Below the pieces are notes generated by a model that ran no database searches, was not told the origin of the DNA, and saw only the letters and a program-made list of their open reading frames with translations. A stretch of 64,000 nt of DNA. It comes from Halopseudomonas salina. GTDB lineage: Bacteria; Pseudomonadota; Gammaproteobacteria; Pseudomonadales; Pseudomonadaceae. A program made the position numbers and the translations under genes. How positions within the stretch are numbered: the stretch's first letter is position 1; each line of letters opens with the position of its first letter. This document shows positions 9,796 to 18,314 of this stretch, piece after piece. The stretch lies in assembly GCF_008641105.1 (NCBI RefSeq), contig NZ_VTTI01000009.1:29160-93159 (forward strand), read 5' to 3'.

Positions 9796-10404
9796 ATGCC
9801 CAATCAGTATTTACGATTTACCTGGCAACTGGCACTGGTTCTTATGCTCGGCAGCCTGCTTTCGGGGTGTGGCATAAACAACATTCCTACCTATGATGAG
9901 CAGGTCAAATCATCCTGGGCGCAGGTGGAAAATCAGTACCAGAGACGCGCAGACCTTGTGCCCAATCTGGTCGAGACGGTCAAGGGCTTCGCTCGCCAGG
10001 AGCGGGAAACACTGACCGCTGTGGTCGAGGCTCGGGCCAAGGCAACATCGATTCAGATCAGCGCCGAGGACCTGAACGACCCGGCCAAGATGCGGCAATT
10101 CGAGCAGGCGCAATCTCAGCTGACGGGGGCGCTCAGTCGGTTGATGGCTGTTTCGGAACGGTACCCGGATCTCAAATCCAATCAGAACTTTTTGACACTG
10201 CAGTCGCAGCTGGAAGGCACCGAGAACCGTATCGCGGTAGCAAGGCGCGATTACATCGCCTCCGTGCAGCAGTACAACACCGAGATCCGCACCTTCCCGG
10301 GTCGCATCTGGCACAGCCTGATGTATAGCGACATGCCCATACGCGAAAACTTTGAAGCCACCACTGAGGGCGCAGAACAGGCGCCGGCAGTGCAGTTCGA
10401 ATGA
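9796..10404 (+). CDS. lemA: LemA family protein
   Basis: A 202-residue LemA-family protein, first in a same-strand cluster. It has an N-terminal hydrophobic segment ending in a lipobox-like LLSGC (residue ~25), then the family's coiled helical body with YDEQVKSSWAQVENQYQRR, DLVPNLVETVKGFA and a late RDYIASVQQYN and FPG motif. LemA proteins are anchored in the envelope with the bulk outside the cytoplasm; their biochemical role is poorly known. The stop overlaps the next start by 4 bases (ATGA), and LemA with TPM proteins is a common pairing. Confidence 0.9.
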   Translation: MPNQYLRFTWQLALVLMLGSLLSGCGINNIPTYDEQVKSSWAQVENQYQRRADLVPNLVETVKGFARQERETLTAVVEARAKATSIQISAEDLNDPAKMRQFEQAQSQLTGALSRLMAVSERYPDLKSNQNFLTLQSQLEGTENRIAVARRDYIASVQQYNTEIRTFPGRIWHSLMYSDMPIRENFEATTEGAEQAPAVQFE

Positions 10405-11168
10405 GTATGCGCAAACTTCTCGTACCCTGGCAGTTGCTTGCCCTGCTGGTGTTCAGCTGCGCCGCTACTGCTCAGGTGCCGGCCGTCGAGGTCGAGTTGC
10501 CAGAATTGACCGGCCGCGTGGTGGATCAGGCTGAAATGGTTGGACCCCAGACTGAGACGCGCTTGACGCAAATGCTTGCTGCTCATGAACAGGCAACCGG
10601 TGAGCAGGTGGTGGTAGTGACTGTGCCGGATCTTCAGGGTCGCAGCATAGAAGAGTTTGGCGTGGAACTCGGCCGAGCCTGGGGTATAGGCGAGGCCGAG
10701 GAAGATACCGGCGCCTTGCTGATAGTGGCGCGCGATGATCGGAAGATCCGTATCGAGGTGGGTTATGGTCTCGAAGGTCGACTGACGGATGCGCAATCAT
10801 CAGCCATCATCAACAGCATCATTACGCCAGCTTTCCGTGAGGGCAATTTTGAACAGGGCATCGCCGATGGAAGTGCGGCGATGGTCCAGGTTCTGGGCGG
10901 CGATCCCCTCTTGACGGCCAGTGGTCGTCCGGTCACTGAAAAGAATGACAACCCTCCCGGTGGTCTGTTCGTCATTCTGTTTTTCGTGGTGATCTCGCTG
11001 ATCCGCGGTGCCTTCGGTGGTCGTGGCGGCCGCGGTGGCAGAGGTTTCGGCAGCGCGATACTGGCCGGCGCTCTGCTCGGTGGCATGGGTCGCGGCGGCG
11101 GTGGGGGAGGCGGTTTTGGCGGTGGCGGTGGCGGCTTTGGTGGCGGTGGCGCTTCGGGCGGCTGGTAA
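10401..11168 (+). CDS. TPM domain protein (YgcG family) with glycine-rich tail
   Basis: A 255-residue exported membrane protein. It has a signal peptide (residues 1-25, ending CAATAQ), a TPM domain of about 140 residues (VVDQAEMVG at its start, VVVVTVPDLQGRSIEEF, then DRKIRIEVGYGLEGRLTD), a membrane segment near 192-208 (LFVILFFVVISLI), and a very glycine-rich C-terminus. It is translationally coupled to lemA. TPM proteins of this type have been linked to envelope stress or photosystem repair in other lineages; here the function is unknown. Confidence 0.87.
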   Translation: MSMRKLLVPWQLLALLVFSCAATAQVPAVEVELPELTGRVVDQAEMVGPQTETRLTQMLAAHEQATGEQVVVVTVPDLQGRSIEEFGVELGRAWGIGEAEEDTGALLIVARDDRKIRIEVGYGLEGRLTDAQSSAIINSIITPAFREGNFEQGIADGSAAMVQVLGGDPLLTASGRPVTEKNDNPPGGLFVILFFVVISLIRGAFGGRGGRGGRGFGSAILAGALLGGMGRGGGGGGGFGGGGGGFGGGGASGGW

Positions 11169-11187
11169 ACTCAATCATGGATTCCCA

Positions 11188-11805
11188 ATGACTCTTCTTA
11201 CGCAAGACGAACAACAGCAGGTTGCTGATGCGATCGATCGTATCGAACTTGAGACCGACGCCGAGGTGGTAACGGTGCTTGCTGCCCGCGCCGATGACTA
11301 CCATTACATTCCGTTGCTCTGGGCTGGTGTGCTTGCTCTGCTGATACCCGGTCTGGTGATACTTGTCACCGGCTGGCTGGGTGCGGCAGAGTTACTACTG
11401 GCCCAATGGGTGACTTTTATCATTCTGGCACTGGTCTTTCGGCTGCCGCCGGTCATTACCCGGCTTATCCCGCGATCAGTCAGGCATTGGCGAGCGAGCA
11501 ACCTCGCGCGGCGACAATTCATTGAGCTCAACCTGCACCACACCGATGGTGCTACAGGCATGCTCATTTTTGTTTCCGAAGCTGAGCGGTATGTAGAGAT
11601 TCTGGTTGATCGGGGTATTTCCGGTCGCATCGATAACGCGGTGTGGGAGTCCATTGTCGAAGCCTTTACCGTCAAGGTACGTGAAGGCAAAGTACTGGAT
11701 GGCTTCCTGAGCTGCATCGACTCATGCGGAGCACAACTGAGTCAGCATGTGCCAGGCACGCACGACCGCAACGAACTGTCCAACCGTCTGGTGGTGCTGC
11801 CCTGA
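11188..11805 (+). CDS. TPM domain protein, second copy
   Basis: A 205-residue membrane protein, the second TPM-family member of the cluster. It begins MTLLTQDEQQQVADAIDRIE and has two hydrophobic helices near residues 40-95, placed inside the TPM fold, followed by GMLIFVSEAERYVEILVDRGISG. It has no signal peptide, unlike the upstream TPM protein, so its domain probably sits in the cytoplasm. The ATG at 11188 was chosen because the upstream open frame reads through the glycine-rich tail of the previous gene out of frame. The gap to the previous stop is 19 bases. Confidence 0.82.
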   Translation: MTLLTQDEQQQVADAIDRIELETDAEVVTVLAARADDYHYIPLLWAGVLALLIPGLVILVTGWLGAAELLLAQWVTFIILALVFRLPPVITRLIPRSVRHWRASNLARRQFIELNLHHTDGATGMLIFVSEAERYVEILVDRGISGRIDNAVWESIVEAFTVKVREGKVLDGFLSCIDSCGAQLSQHVPGTHDRNELSNRLVVLP

Positions 11806-12533
11806 ATCGTCGAACGGTTGGCCTCATCCTGATTGGCGATGAATTGCTCAATGGTCGCAAGCAGGACGCGCACCTGCCGGCAATGATCCCGCGGTTTTCC
11901 CAGCGTGGGCTGGAAATTGATTGGGTCAACGTCGTTGGCGATAATCCGGGCCTGATCACGCGCGCGCTTGAGGATTCCCTTGGTCGTGGAGATATCGTGT
12001 TCTGTTTTGGGGGTATAGGTGCTACGCCGGATGACCTTACCCGCCAGTGTGCAGCGGCGGCGCTGCGGGTAGATATCGAACTGCATCCCGCCGCCGAACA
12101 GGAAATCCGTGCGCAATTGGGTGACAGGCTTAACGCCAACCACCTGCGCATGGGCGAGTTTCCGGCGGGTTCTCGTATTATCCCCAACCCGATCAACCGC
12201 ATACCGGGCTTTTCGATACGTGATCATCATTTTGTGCCCGGCTTTCCTCGGATGGCCTGGCCGATGGTCGAGTGGGTGCTGGATCACGACTACGCCAGTC
12301 TGCAAGCCCCGGGCCAGCAAGTCACTCAGACCCTTGTGCTTACCGATACTTCCGAGGGCCCTTTGATACCGCTCATGGAGCAGCTTTTGGCCGAGTTCGT
12401 TCATCTGCGTCTGGCCTGCCTGCCCCACGCCGAAGGCCGTCAGGAAGTCGAACTGAGTCTCAGGGGCAGGCCTGAGGAGGTGGTGGCAGGCATGGACCGG
12501 CTGCGTGAGTTATTGAATCAACGGGAAAAGTAG
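11724..12533 (+). CDS. CinA/MoaB-like molybdopterin-binding domain protein
   Basis: A MoaB/Mog-fold protein of the competence/damage-inducible CinA N-terminal type. It shows GLILIGDELLNGRKQD at the domain start and FGGIGATPDDLTRQ, the family's pterin-binding loop, about 65 residues later. No C-terminal amidohydrolase domain is present. The start is uncertain: conserved sequence begins near 11802, where only CTG is available, 3 bases before the end of the previous gene. The only in-frame ATG is at 11724, which overlaps the TPM gene by 82 bases and would add about 26 unlikely-looking residues. Confidence 0.75.
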   Translation: MRSTTESACARHARPQRTVQPSGGAALNRRTVGLILIGDELLNGRKQDAHLPAMIPRFSQRGLEIDWVNVVGDNPGLITRALEDSLGRGDIVFCFGGIGATPDDLTRQCAAAALRVDIELHPAAEQEIRAQLGDRLNANHLRMGEFPAGSRIIPNPINRIPGFSIRDHHFVPGFPRMAWPMVEWVLDHDYASLQAPGQQVTQTLVLTDTSEGPLIPLMEQLLAEFVHLRLACLPHAEGRQEVELSLRGRPEEVVAGMDRLRELLNQREK

Positions 12534-12576
12534 ATGTTAAGCTGTCGAGTATATTCAGGTAGCCGAGGAATTGATC

Positions 12577-13305
12577 ATGGGTGAGTCAAAGCGTCGTCAG
12601 GCAACAGGGGAGCCGAGCCCCCAGAGGCGCAAGCAGAAAGGCCGTAACGGCCTCGTGTGGGGCGGCGCTGTGCTGGCCGTGGCAGCAGCCTTGGCTGCTA
12701 CCTTTTATCTGGCCACTCCAGGTACCGGTCCGATCGCATTGCCATCGGTGCCCGCGGATCAGCCGGCATTCCCTGCCGAGGTAGACAGATTCGGAGTGCA
12801 ACTGGGCGACCCTGAGGCACCTGTTGTGGTGCGTGAGTTTGCGGACTATCAGTGCCCGGCCTGCGCGCGTTTCTCCGGCGTTATTGATCAACTGAAAAGC
12901 GACTATATTGATTCGGGCAAGGTGCGTCTGGTGTTCTTTGAAATGCCCCTGGCTCAGCACAGTAACGCTATGCCTGCGGCAATTGCGGCCCGTTGCGCCG
13001 GCGAACAGGATGCCTACTGGGGCATGCATGATGCGTTGTTCACCAATCAGGCTGCCTGGAGCACTTCAAACGATCCACTGGCACTATTTGCCGGTTATGC
13101 CGGGGAGCTGGGGCTGCATGAAGGGCGCTTTGAGCGTTGTATCTCGACCGAGCAGACCCGTTCTGCTGTAGAGGACAGTCTCGCAGTGGCCAAGCAACTG
13201 CGCGTCGCCAGTACGCCGACAGTGATCGTCGATAACATCCCGTTGACACGCAGCAACTGGGAGCAGCTTTCAGGCGTTATCGAGCAGCAGCTCGACAGGG
13301 ACTAA
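12577..13305 (+). CDS. DsbA-like thiol oxidoreductase, membrane anchored
   Basis: A 242-residue protein with a basic cytoplasmic N-terminus (GESKRRQ), one membrane segment near residues 27-47, and a periplasmic DsbA/thioredoxin domain. The active site is CPAC (in FADYQCPACARF, near residue 94). The later cis-proline site is in ASTPTVIVDN. It probably oxidises or isomerises disulfides in the periplasm. GAGGAA precedes the ATG at 12577 by 6 bases. A strong inverted repeat just after the stop probably ends transcription. Confidence 0.85.
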   Translation: MGESKRRQATGEPSPQRRKQKGRNGLVWGGAVLAVAAALAATFYLATPGTGPIALPSVPADQPAFPAEVDRFGVQLGDPEAPVVVREFADYQCPACARFSGVIDQLKSDYIDSGKVRLVFFEMPLAQHSNAMPAAIAARCAGEQDAYWGMHDALFTNQAAWSTSNDPLALFAGYAGELGLHEGRFERCISTEQTRSAVEDSLAVAKQLRVASTPTVIVDNIPLTRSNWEQLSGVIEQQLDRD

Positions 13306-13317
13306 CACTCCAGATCG

Positions 13318-13350
13318 GGACGATGGCCGGCAGGCAGCTGGCCATCGTCC
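13318..13350 (+). terminator. Probable transcription terminator hairpin
   Basis: A perfect 11-base inverted repeat, GGACGATGGCC and GGCCATCGTCC with an 11-base loop, begins 13 bases after the DsbA-like stop. There is no T run, so intrinsic termination may be weak. Confidence 0.5.
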
Positions 13351-13371
13351 ATAAAGCCGAGGCTAGCAGGT

Positions 13372-14067
13372 ATGTCCGATAAACCGCTTGCAGCGCGTTC
13401 TGACCGCAGTTCGATCGACGCCTTCATCAATCAGGTACGCGCTCTGCCTGCACGCCCGGACGAGCAGGGCAGACTTATCTTTGCCCTTGACGCCACTGCC
13501 AGCCGTGAGGCTACCTGGGATCAGGCCAGTGATCTGCAAAGCGAGCTCTTCGGTGCGGCGCAGGACCTGGGCGGTTTGTCGATCCAGCTTTGCTATTACC
13601 GGGGATTTCGCGAGTTCAAAGCCACAGGCTTTGTTGAAAAGACCAGTCAGTTGCTCGGTCTGATGAATGGCGTTCGCTGTCTGGGCGGCATCACCCAGAT
13701 TGGACGTGTGTTGCGCCATGCCTTGCAGGAGACCCGTGCAAAGCCGGTCAAGGCGGTGGTATTCATTGGTGACTGTTGCGAAGAGTCGGTTGACGAACTC
13801 TGTCATGCCGCTGGCGAGCTGGGCATGCTGCGAACACCGGTTTTCATGTTCCAGGAGGGTGCAGATCCTCATGCGCAGGCGGTGTTCCGGCAAGTCAGTA
13901 GCCTTTCGGGGGGCGCCTATGCACCTTTTGACCGAAGCAGCCCACAATTGCTCAGGGAGTTACTCGCCGCTGTTGCCGTGTACGCCTCGGGGGGTGTCAA
14001 AGCCTTGAGAGATCATTCCGATAGAAGCTCCGTAGAAGTGAGGCGTCTCACGCAGCAGATCCGGTAG
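13372..14067 (+). CDS. VWA-like domain protein
   Basis: A 231-residue soluble protein. The segment GRLIFALDATASREATW near residues 35-50 contains a D-x-T-x-S sequence like the metal site (MIDAS) of von Willebrand A domains. Later VKAVVFIGDCCEESVDEL and MLRTPVFMFQEG fit the beta strands of the same fold. It stands 40 bases ahead of a membrane DnaJ-domain gene on the same strand, so the two may act together, perhaps as an adaptor and co-chaperone; this is inference. I know no assigned function. Confidence 0.72.
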   Translation: MSDKPLAARSDRSSIDAFINQVRALPARPDEQGRLIFALDATASREATWDQASDLQSELFGAAQDLGGLSIQLCYYRGFREFKATGFVEKTSQLLGLMNGVRCLGGITQIGRVLRHALQETRAKPVKAVVFIGDCCEESVDELCHAAGELGMLRTPVFMFQEGADPHAQAVFRQVSSLSGGAYAPFDRSSPQLLRELLAAVAVYASGGVKALRDHSDRSSVEVRRLTQQIR

Positions 14068-14107
14068 GCGTGATGATGCGATACGATCTTTCATTTTTGG
14101 AGCGTTA

Positions 14108-14857
14108 ATGGCTGCATTATTGCTTTTTTGTCTGTTCGCCGCTGTTGCTGGCTGGCTCTGGGTGCGTTCCCTTCCATCCGCCCAGCGCAAGCCGGCAATT
14201 CTCAAACTGGTGATTATCGGCACCGTTGCTGTGGTTGCCATTCTCGCGCTTACCGGACGTTTTTACCTGGTACTGGCGTTACTCGCGGGTCTGTTTCCAT
14301 TGTTGCGCCGTATGCTCCCGGGGCTGTTGCTGGGGCGATTATTTCGGGGGTTCGGCTTGCCGGGGATGGGGCGCGGCCGCAGCAAGGCGAGTAGCGGCAA
14401 TCAATCCCGGGTATCCAGTCAGATTCTGGAGATGACACTGGACCATGACAGTGGGGATATGAGCGGCAGTGTGCTGGAGGGTCCTTTTTCCGGTCAGCAG
14501 CTGGCTGATCTGGGCGAACAACAATTCATCGAGTTGCTTGAATATTGCAGGCAGAATGACGATGACTCAGCCCGCTTGCTGGAAAGTTATCTGGATCGGC
14601 GCTTCGGCGATTCCTGGCGTGCTGATGACTCAGCTAATGGATCTGCTGAAGGGCGGGAGGGAAGTCAGCGCTCAGCCCGTGCGGGTTCACTCACCAAGTC
14701 CGAGGCTCTGGAGGTGCTAGGGCTGGAGGCGGGAGCCACGCAGGAAGACGTTATTCAGGCGCATCGGCTCTTGATGCAGAAAATGCATCCTGATCGCGGC
14801 GGGAGTACTTATCTGGCGTCCCTGATCAACGAGGCAAAGGACGTCCTGGTCGACTAG
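14108..14857 (+). CDS. Membrane-anchored DnaJ-domain protein
   Basis: A 249-residue protein with two or three hydrophobic segments in residues 1-80 and a J domain at the very C-terminus (about 195-249). The HPD tripeptide needed to stimulate DnaK is present in KMHPDRGG. A membrane N-terminus with a C-terminal J domain is the layout of DjlA-like or TIM14-like co-chaperones, though there is no TerB domain as in DjlA. The middle contains acidic and serine-rich sequence. It follows the VWA gene by 40 bases. Confidence 0.82.
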   Translation: MAALLLFCLFAAVAGWLWVRSLPSAQRKPAILKLVIIGTVAVVAILALTGRFYLVLALLAGLFPLLRRMLPGLLLGRLFRGFGLPGMGRGRSKASSGNQSRVSSQILEMTLDHDSGDMSGSVLEGPFSGQQLADLGEQQFIELLEYCRQNDDDSARLLESYLDRRFGDSWRADDSANGSAEGREGSQRSARAGSLTKSEALEVLGLEAGATQEDVIQAHRLLMQKMHPDRGGSTYLASLINEAKDVLVD

Positions 14858-15183
14858 CCGGAGCGACTAGAGGAGTTTTCCGGCCCACTGGCAGGCTCGT
14901 ATTCCTTGCAGAATACGCCGCCGGCAGACAGGCAATAGGTTACCCATCTAGAGTCAGGTTTTATATCAAAAGGTGTCTCAGGACCGCCCAGAATGGCTTG
15001 TCTGGCAGCCTCGCAGCTATCAAACCGTACCGGGATATGGTACCCCGCCTGCGCTACCTGCTCCGGAAGCACTATTTGTGTGCCGGGCCCATCTGCAATA
15101 CTCCAGCCGTTATCGCGCAATCTGACAGCGTAAAGCGCGCGCTCGACGGGTATCGCTTCGCTGTAATCATTGACTATATGCAA
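14854..15183 (-). CDS. Hypothetical protein, 109 residues
   Basis: An open frame that fills the gap between convergent genes. It starts with TTG at 15183, preceded on the minus strand by GGAG with 6 bases spacing. Its end overlaps the DnaJ gene by 4 bases. The protein is soluble with no motif I know; features are LYAVRLRDNGWSIADG, a CEAARQA helix and a YCLSAGGVFCKEYEP end with two cysteines. The good ribosome binding site supports it, but it could be a chance frame. Confidence 0.5.
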   Translation of the reverse strand: MHIVNDYSEAIPVERALYAVRLRDNGWSIADGPGTQIVLPEQVAQAGYHIPVRFDSCEAARQAILGGPETPFDIKPDSRWVTYCLSAGGVFCKEYEPASGPENSSSRSG

Positions 15184-15229
15184 TGCATTCTCCAGTTCAG
15201 GCCCCCTGCAGGCAGGGGGCCATTCATGT

Positions 15230-16405
15230 TCAGTCCTCGACCTGGAAGGTCAGACCAGCGTTGTTCTGCAGACGCTCAATCAGCAGCGAGCCAAGGGCTG
15301 ATGCAGGTGTCCAGATACCACCGGAGGCGGCATTCGGGTTTTTCACCAGACACACAGCGCTCTCGGCGATCATTTTTGATGTGGAGCCATAGCCTGGGTC
15401 CTTGTCGCCCTTGACGCTGACCCTGAGGCTGTCGCCCTGCTCATTGGAGCCGGCAAAGAGTACGTCGTAGTAACCGTTTTCACGTTCTTCCTTTGATGGA
15501 CCCTCGCCTGGCTGGCGCGGATCGTTGGCCATGGATTTGTCCGCGGCTACCGCCTTGGCGGTGGCTTCGCCCTTATCGCCAGGTCCGGTCAACATCATCT
15601 CGTCATACACAAAATCTTCGCCATACTTGTGGCCAAGCAGGAAGTTGGAGCGATGAATGTTCTTGGTATTGATCGTGGCCATGACGAAAGGCGCAGACCA
15701 GCTATTAAGGTCCTCGTCATAGCTGGGAGCGTTGCCTGAGGGCTGATCCGCACCGGTAAAGCCTGGAGTCAGCGCAAATGGATTACCCAGCACTTTCATC
15801 ATTTCCGGCTTCTTGGATGCTGCTGCCATGGTGGCCTTGAAGCTGGCCAGGGTACCGCCGGAGAAGGTGCCTTTCATGGCTCGCACGCGGCCCTTGATCC
15901 TGGGCAGGGTGGTGGCGAACTTTTCCCTGGCCTTCTCCTGCAGGAAGAATGCGCCCAGGTCGAATGGCACAGAGTCGAAGCCGCAGGAAAATACGATACG
16001 CGCGCCGCTGGCCTTGGCGTCATCCTGATGCTTGGCGATCATTTCGTGCATCCATGCCGGCTCACCACACAGATCCACATAGTCAGTGCCTGCCTTGGCG
16101 CATGCAGCAACCACATCAGACCCGTAAAGCTGATAAGGCCCCACGGTGGTCAGTAACACCCGGGTTTTTTCCACCATGCTCTTGATTGAAGCGGGTTCAT
16201 TTGCATCTGCGACCACGGTGGGCACATCGGCGGGTATCCCCATCTCTTCCCGTACGCTATCGATTTTGCTCTGACTGCGACCGGCCATCGCCCATTTGAC
16301 CTCACCGTTGACGCCGTATTGCTTGTTCAGGTACTCGCATACCAGCCGACCGGTGTAGCCGGTTGCGCCATAAACGATGATGTCCAGTTCTCTTTCCGCT
16401 GACAT
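15230..16405 (-). CDS. Saccharopine dehydrogenase-like / trans-acting enoyl reductase family protein
   Basis: A 391-residue NAD(P)-binding protein. The Rossmann motif YGATGYTGRLVCEYL is at residues 12-26, and CGEPAWMHEMI and SCGFDSVPFDLGAFF are typical of the saccharopine dehydrogenase-like group that includes trans-acting enoyl reductases. A role in lipid metabolism is possible; the substrate is not readable. The ATG at 16405 follows GAGG with good spacing; the frame is open 21 codons further but with no similarity. It ends close to the small hypothetical gene upstream of it on the map. Confidence 0.82.
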   Translation of the reverse strand: MSAERELDIIVYGATGYTGRLVCEYLNKQYGVNGEVKWAMAGRSQSKIDSVREEMGIPADVPTVVADANEPASIKSMVEKTRVLLTTVGPYQLYGSDVVAACAKAGTDYVDLCGEPAWMHEMIAKHQDDAKASGARIVFSCGFDSVPFDLGAFFLQEKAREKFATTLPRIKGRVRAMKGTFSGGTLASFKATMAAASKKPEMMKVLGNPFALTPGFTGADQPSGNAPSYDEDLNSWSAPFVMATINTKNIHRSNFLLGHKYGEDFVYDEMMLTGPGDKGEATAKAVAADKSMANDPRQPGEGPSKEERENGYYDVLFAGSNEQGDSLRVSVKGDKDPGYGSTSKMIAESAVCLVKNPNAASGGIWTPASALGSLLIERLQNNAGLTFQVED

Positions 16406-16616
16406 GTCAGTTGCCTCTGTTGAGATGGGTGTATGAATCAATCCTAGACCAGGCCGCACGTCCATCAAGTATCGAGGATTCGGGCGGTGCTGGTTGTGTA
16501 GGTCAACAATAGGCTGATCAGATTCATTGCTGAAGCACTATCGCTTTGCGCCATTGGTGGATATAGACAATGGAAATTGACAGGGGAGGGGTGATGCTTG
16601 ATGTCTGGGGAGAGGT

Positions 16617-16639
16617 GGAGAGCAGCCTGGCTGCTCTCC
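16617..16639 (-). terminator. Hairpin downstream of the hibernation factor gene
   Basis: A near-perfect inverted repeat, GGAGAGCAGC and GCTGCTCTCC around a 3-base loop, lies about 30 bases beyond the stop of the HPF-like gene. It is symmetrical and lacks a T run, so direction and strength are uncertain. Confidence 0.45.
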
Positions 16640-16669
16640 TGAGGCTTCTGAAGGATTAGATCAACGCAA

Positions 16670-17092
16670 TCAGAGCTGTTGTTCTTTCTCAAGGAATTCT
16701 TCTTCCAGCAGTGCATCGCGACTCTCACGAGCGGCCTCGTCATCTAATGAGGTTTCAGCCATTTTTGCCGGATTGCCACGGGCGTCCAGTTTGCCCATCA
16801 AATGCTCTAGGGCATGACGAGCCTTCTCTGCTGCGCCATTGACCGCCAGCTCCAGGGACTCGTCATGGTTGGTCACTGAAAGAGGCTGGTGACCACGGGG
16901 ACGCATTTCGATCTGGCAACGCTTGTCGCGAGCGCCGGACTTGTTACCATTCTCGTCGCTCACATGAACCTCAACGCGAGTCAGAAAATCGTCGAATCGC
17001 TCCAGTTCGTTTACCACGGCTGCAGTGACCCATTCCTGGAATGAGACGCTGGCGGTTTCAATCTGATGGCTGTTAATCAGTACTTGCATCAT
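16670..17092 (-). CDS. HPF/RaiA family ribosome-associated protein
   Basis: A 140-residue protein of the ribosome hibernation factor fold. It has the beta-alpha pattern of HPF/RaiA (MQVLINSHQIE, then LTRVEVHVSDENGNKSG and KRCQIEMRP) and ends in a charged tail rich in Glu (about residues 105-140). Such proteins bind the 30S subunit near the decoding centre in stationary phase or stress. It is not the canonical hpf beside rpoN, so it is probably an additional paralogue. The start is one of two adjacent ATG codons. Confidence 0.8.
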   Translation of the reverse strand: MMQVLINSHQIETASVSFQEWVTAAVVNELERFDDFLTRVEVHVSDENGNKSGARDKRCQIEMRPRGHQPLSVTNHDESLELAVNGAAEKARHALEHLMGKLDARGNPAKMAETSLDDEAARESRDALLEEEFLEKEQQL

Positions 17093-17368
17093 AGTGTGGT
17101 TCCATTTTTCCGCTGTTAAATTATTTGGCTCTTATCGCCACCGTAGAGCAGCCAACACGGATTGGCAACTACTCTGAGCAGTCCTTTTGACGCGGGTCAG
17201 GGAAAGCTGTTTGCCGGCAGCAAGAAACCCTGGACTCTGAATTTTGGACGATGGCGCAAAAGAAAAGATTCCGTCTGTCTTCCAAAATAATCCATGGCGT
17301 TACGTCATGCGGGATATTCGGTCAATTGTTGCCAGCAATAGTTAGTGTCGAATCAGCCTCGAGGCAAG

Positions 17369-17902
17369 TCAGCAGAACGCGGCGCTCATGAGTCTGGGTA
17401 ACACTTCACCGGCAGGCCCCTGGATGGAGTGTTGCTGAGGGTGCTGGCTGCGTACAGGTTGAGGATTAATGTGCACCACATTGGCGCCGAGCTGATACGC
17501 CGCTGCGCATACCGAGCAACGGGGAGAATGCAGATCACCGTGTAGATGGATAACGTCTCTGCTGCCTGCGCGCTCATGCAGATCATCCACATTTTGCGTA
17601 ATCAAAGTGAGGCGTGGCACTCGTTCCGCTAGCCCGGCTATTACAGCATGGGCCGGATTTGGCTGGGTGATACGCAGTTGCCGACGACGCCATTCATACC
17701 AGCCCCACACTAGCGCAGGATCGCGATCAAAGGCTTCCGGTGTGGCAAGGTCCATAGGATCATGCAGCGCCCAAAAACCGGTTAGTGCATCGCGAAAAGT
17801 AGGTATACCGCTCTCAGCGGAAACGCCCGCGCCGGTAAACACGACAACGTGTGCTGCCTGCCTGAGCAAAGAAGAGCAAACCGCAATATTCTCTTTGTTC
17901 AT
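17369..17902 (-). pseudogene. Sir2 family NAD-dependent deacylase with internal deletion
   Basis: A 177-residue sirtuin that has lost its centre. The N-terminal motifs are intact: GAGVSAESGIPTFRD (NAD binding), TQNVDDLHERAG and the catalytic HLHG. The first zinc pair CSVC is present. Right after it the sequence jumps to GANVVHINPQP and GPAGEVLPRL, the normal C-terminal end. The second zinc CxxC, the segment around the acyl-substrate loop and the GTS NAD motif are absent. Sirtuins of this class are usually 230-250 residues, so about 70-80 residues are gone, in frame. It is probably inactive as a deacylase. Confidence 0.7.
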
Positions 17903-17994
17903 GCTGGCTCCGCCACGCCTATAGCAGGGCTAGGGCTACTGGCTTATCATTTGATTTGCGCATCGTGTGACCCGGTGGGGCAAAGCAGTGACAG

Positions 17995-18019
17995 AAAGAG
18001 GGCCGATGAGGCCCTCTTT
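17995..18019 (-). terminator. Rho-independent terminator
   Basis: A perfect 10-base stem, AAAGAGGGCC and GGCCCTCTTT with a 5-base loop, sits 13 bases after the stop of the small exported protein gene. On the minus strand it is followed by a T-containing CTGT tract. Confidence 0.7.
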
Positions 18020-18032
18020 GCTGCGCACACTT

Positions 18033-18314
18033 TTACTCGTCGAGTTCACCGACTTCAGGCTCTTCAGGATAGGTTTTCTTGTACGCGCTGCTGTGTACTG
18101 CGTCGTCCGCGCCGGGCATGTCTTCATTTGCATCCGCCTCGCCACGGTTGCTCTTCACAGCATCAGAGTCGGAACTGACGCCTACATCCGTACCGGCACG
18201 CGGGCTCTCTTCATGAATAGTGGTAGCCGGGGTGGTTTCCTCGGCTGCCACAGGCGCTGCGATACCCAGGGTTGCGATGGCTGCTACGGCTGTAAGCATT
18301 TTCATGTTGACCAT
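18033..18314 (-). CDS. Small exported protein of unknown function
   Basis: A 93-residue protein with a cleavable signal peptide (MVNMKMLTAVAAIATLGIAAP, cut near VAAEE) and an acidic, low-complexity mature part with Glu, Asp, Ser and Thr. The start at 18314 is chosen because GGAG lies about 9 bases before it; that GGAG is inside the five codons that would extend the frame to 18329. The mature part ends YPEEPEVGELDE. It is most likely periplasmic and unfolded. I know no function. Confidence 0.7.
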   Translation of the reverse strand: MVNMKMLTAVAAIATLGIAAPVAAEETTPATTIHEESPRAGTDVGVSSDSDAVKSNRGEADANEDMPGADDAVHSSAYKKTYPEEPEVGELDE

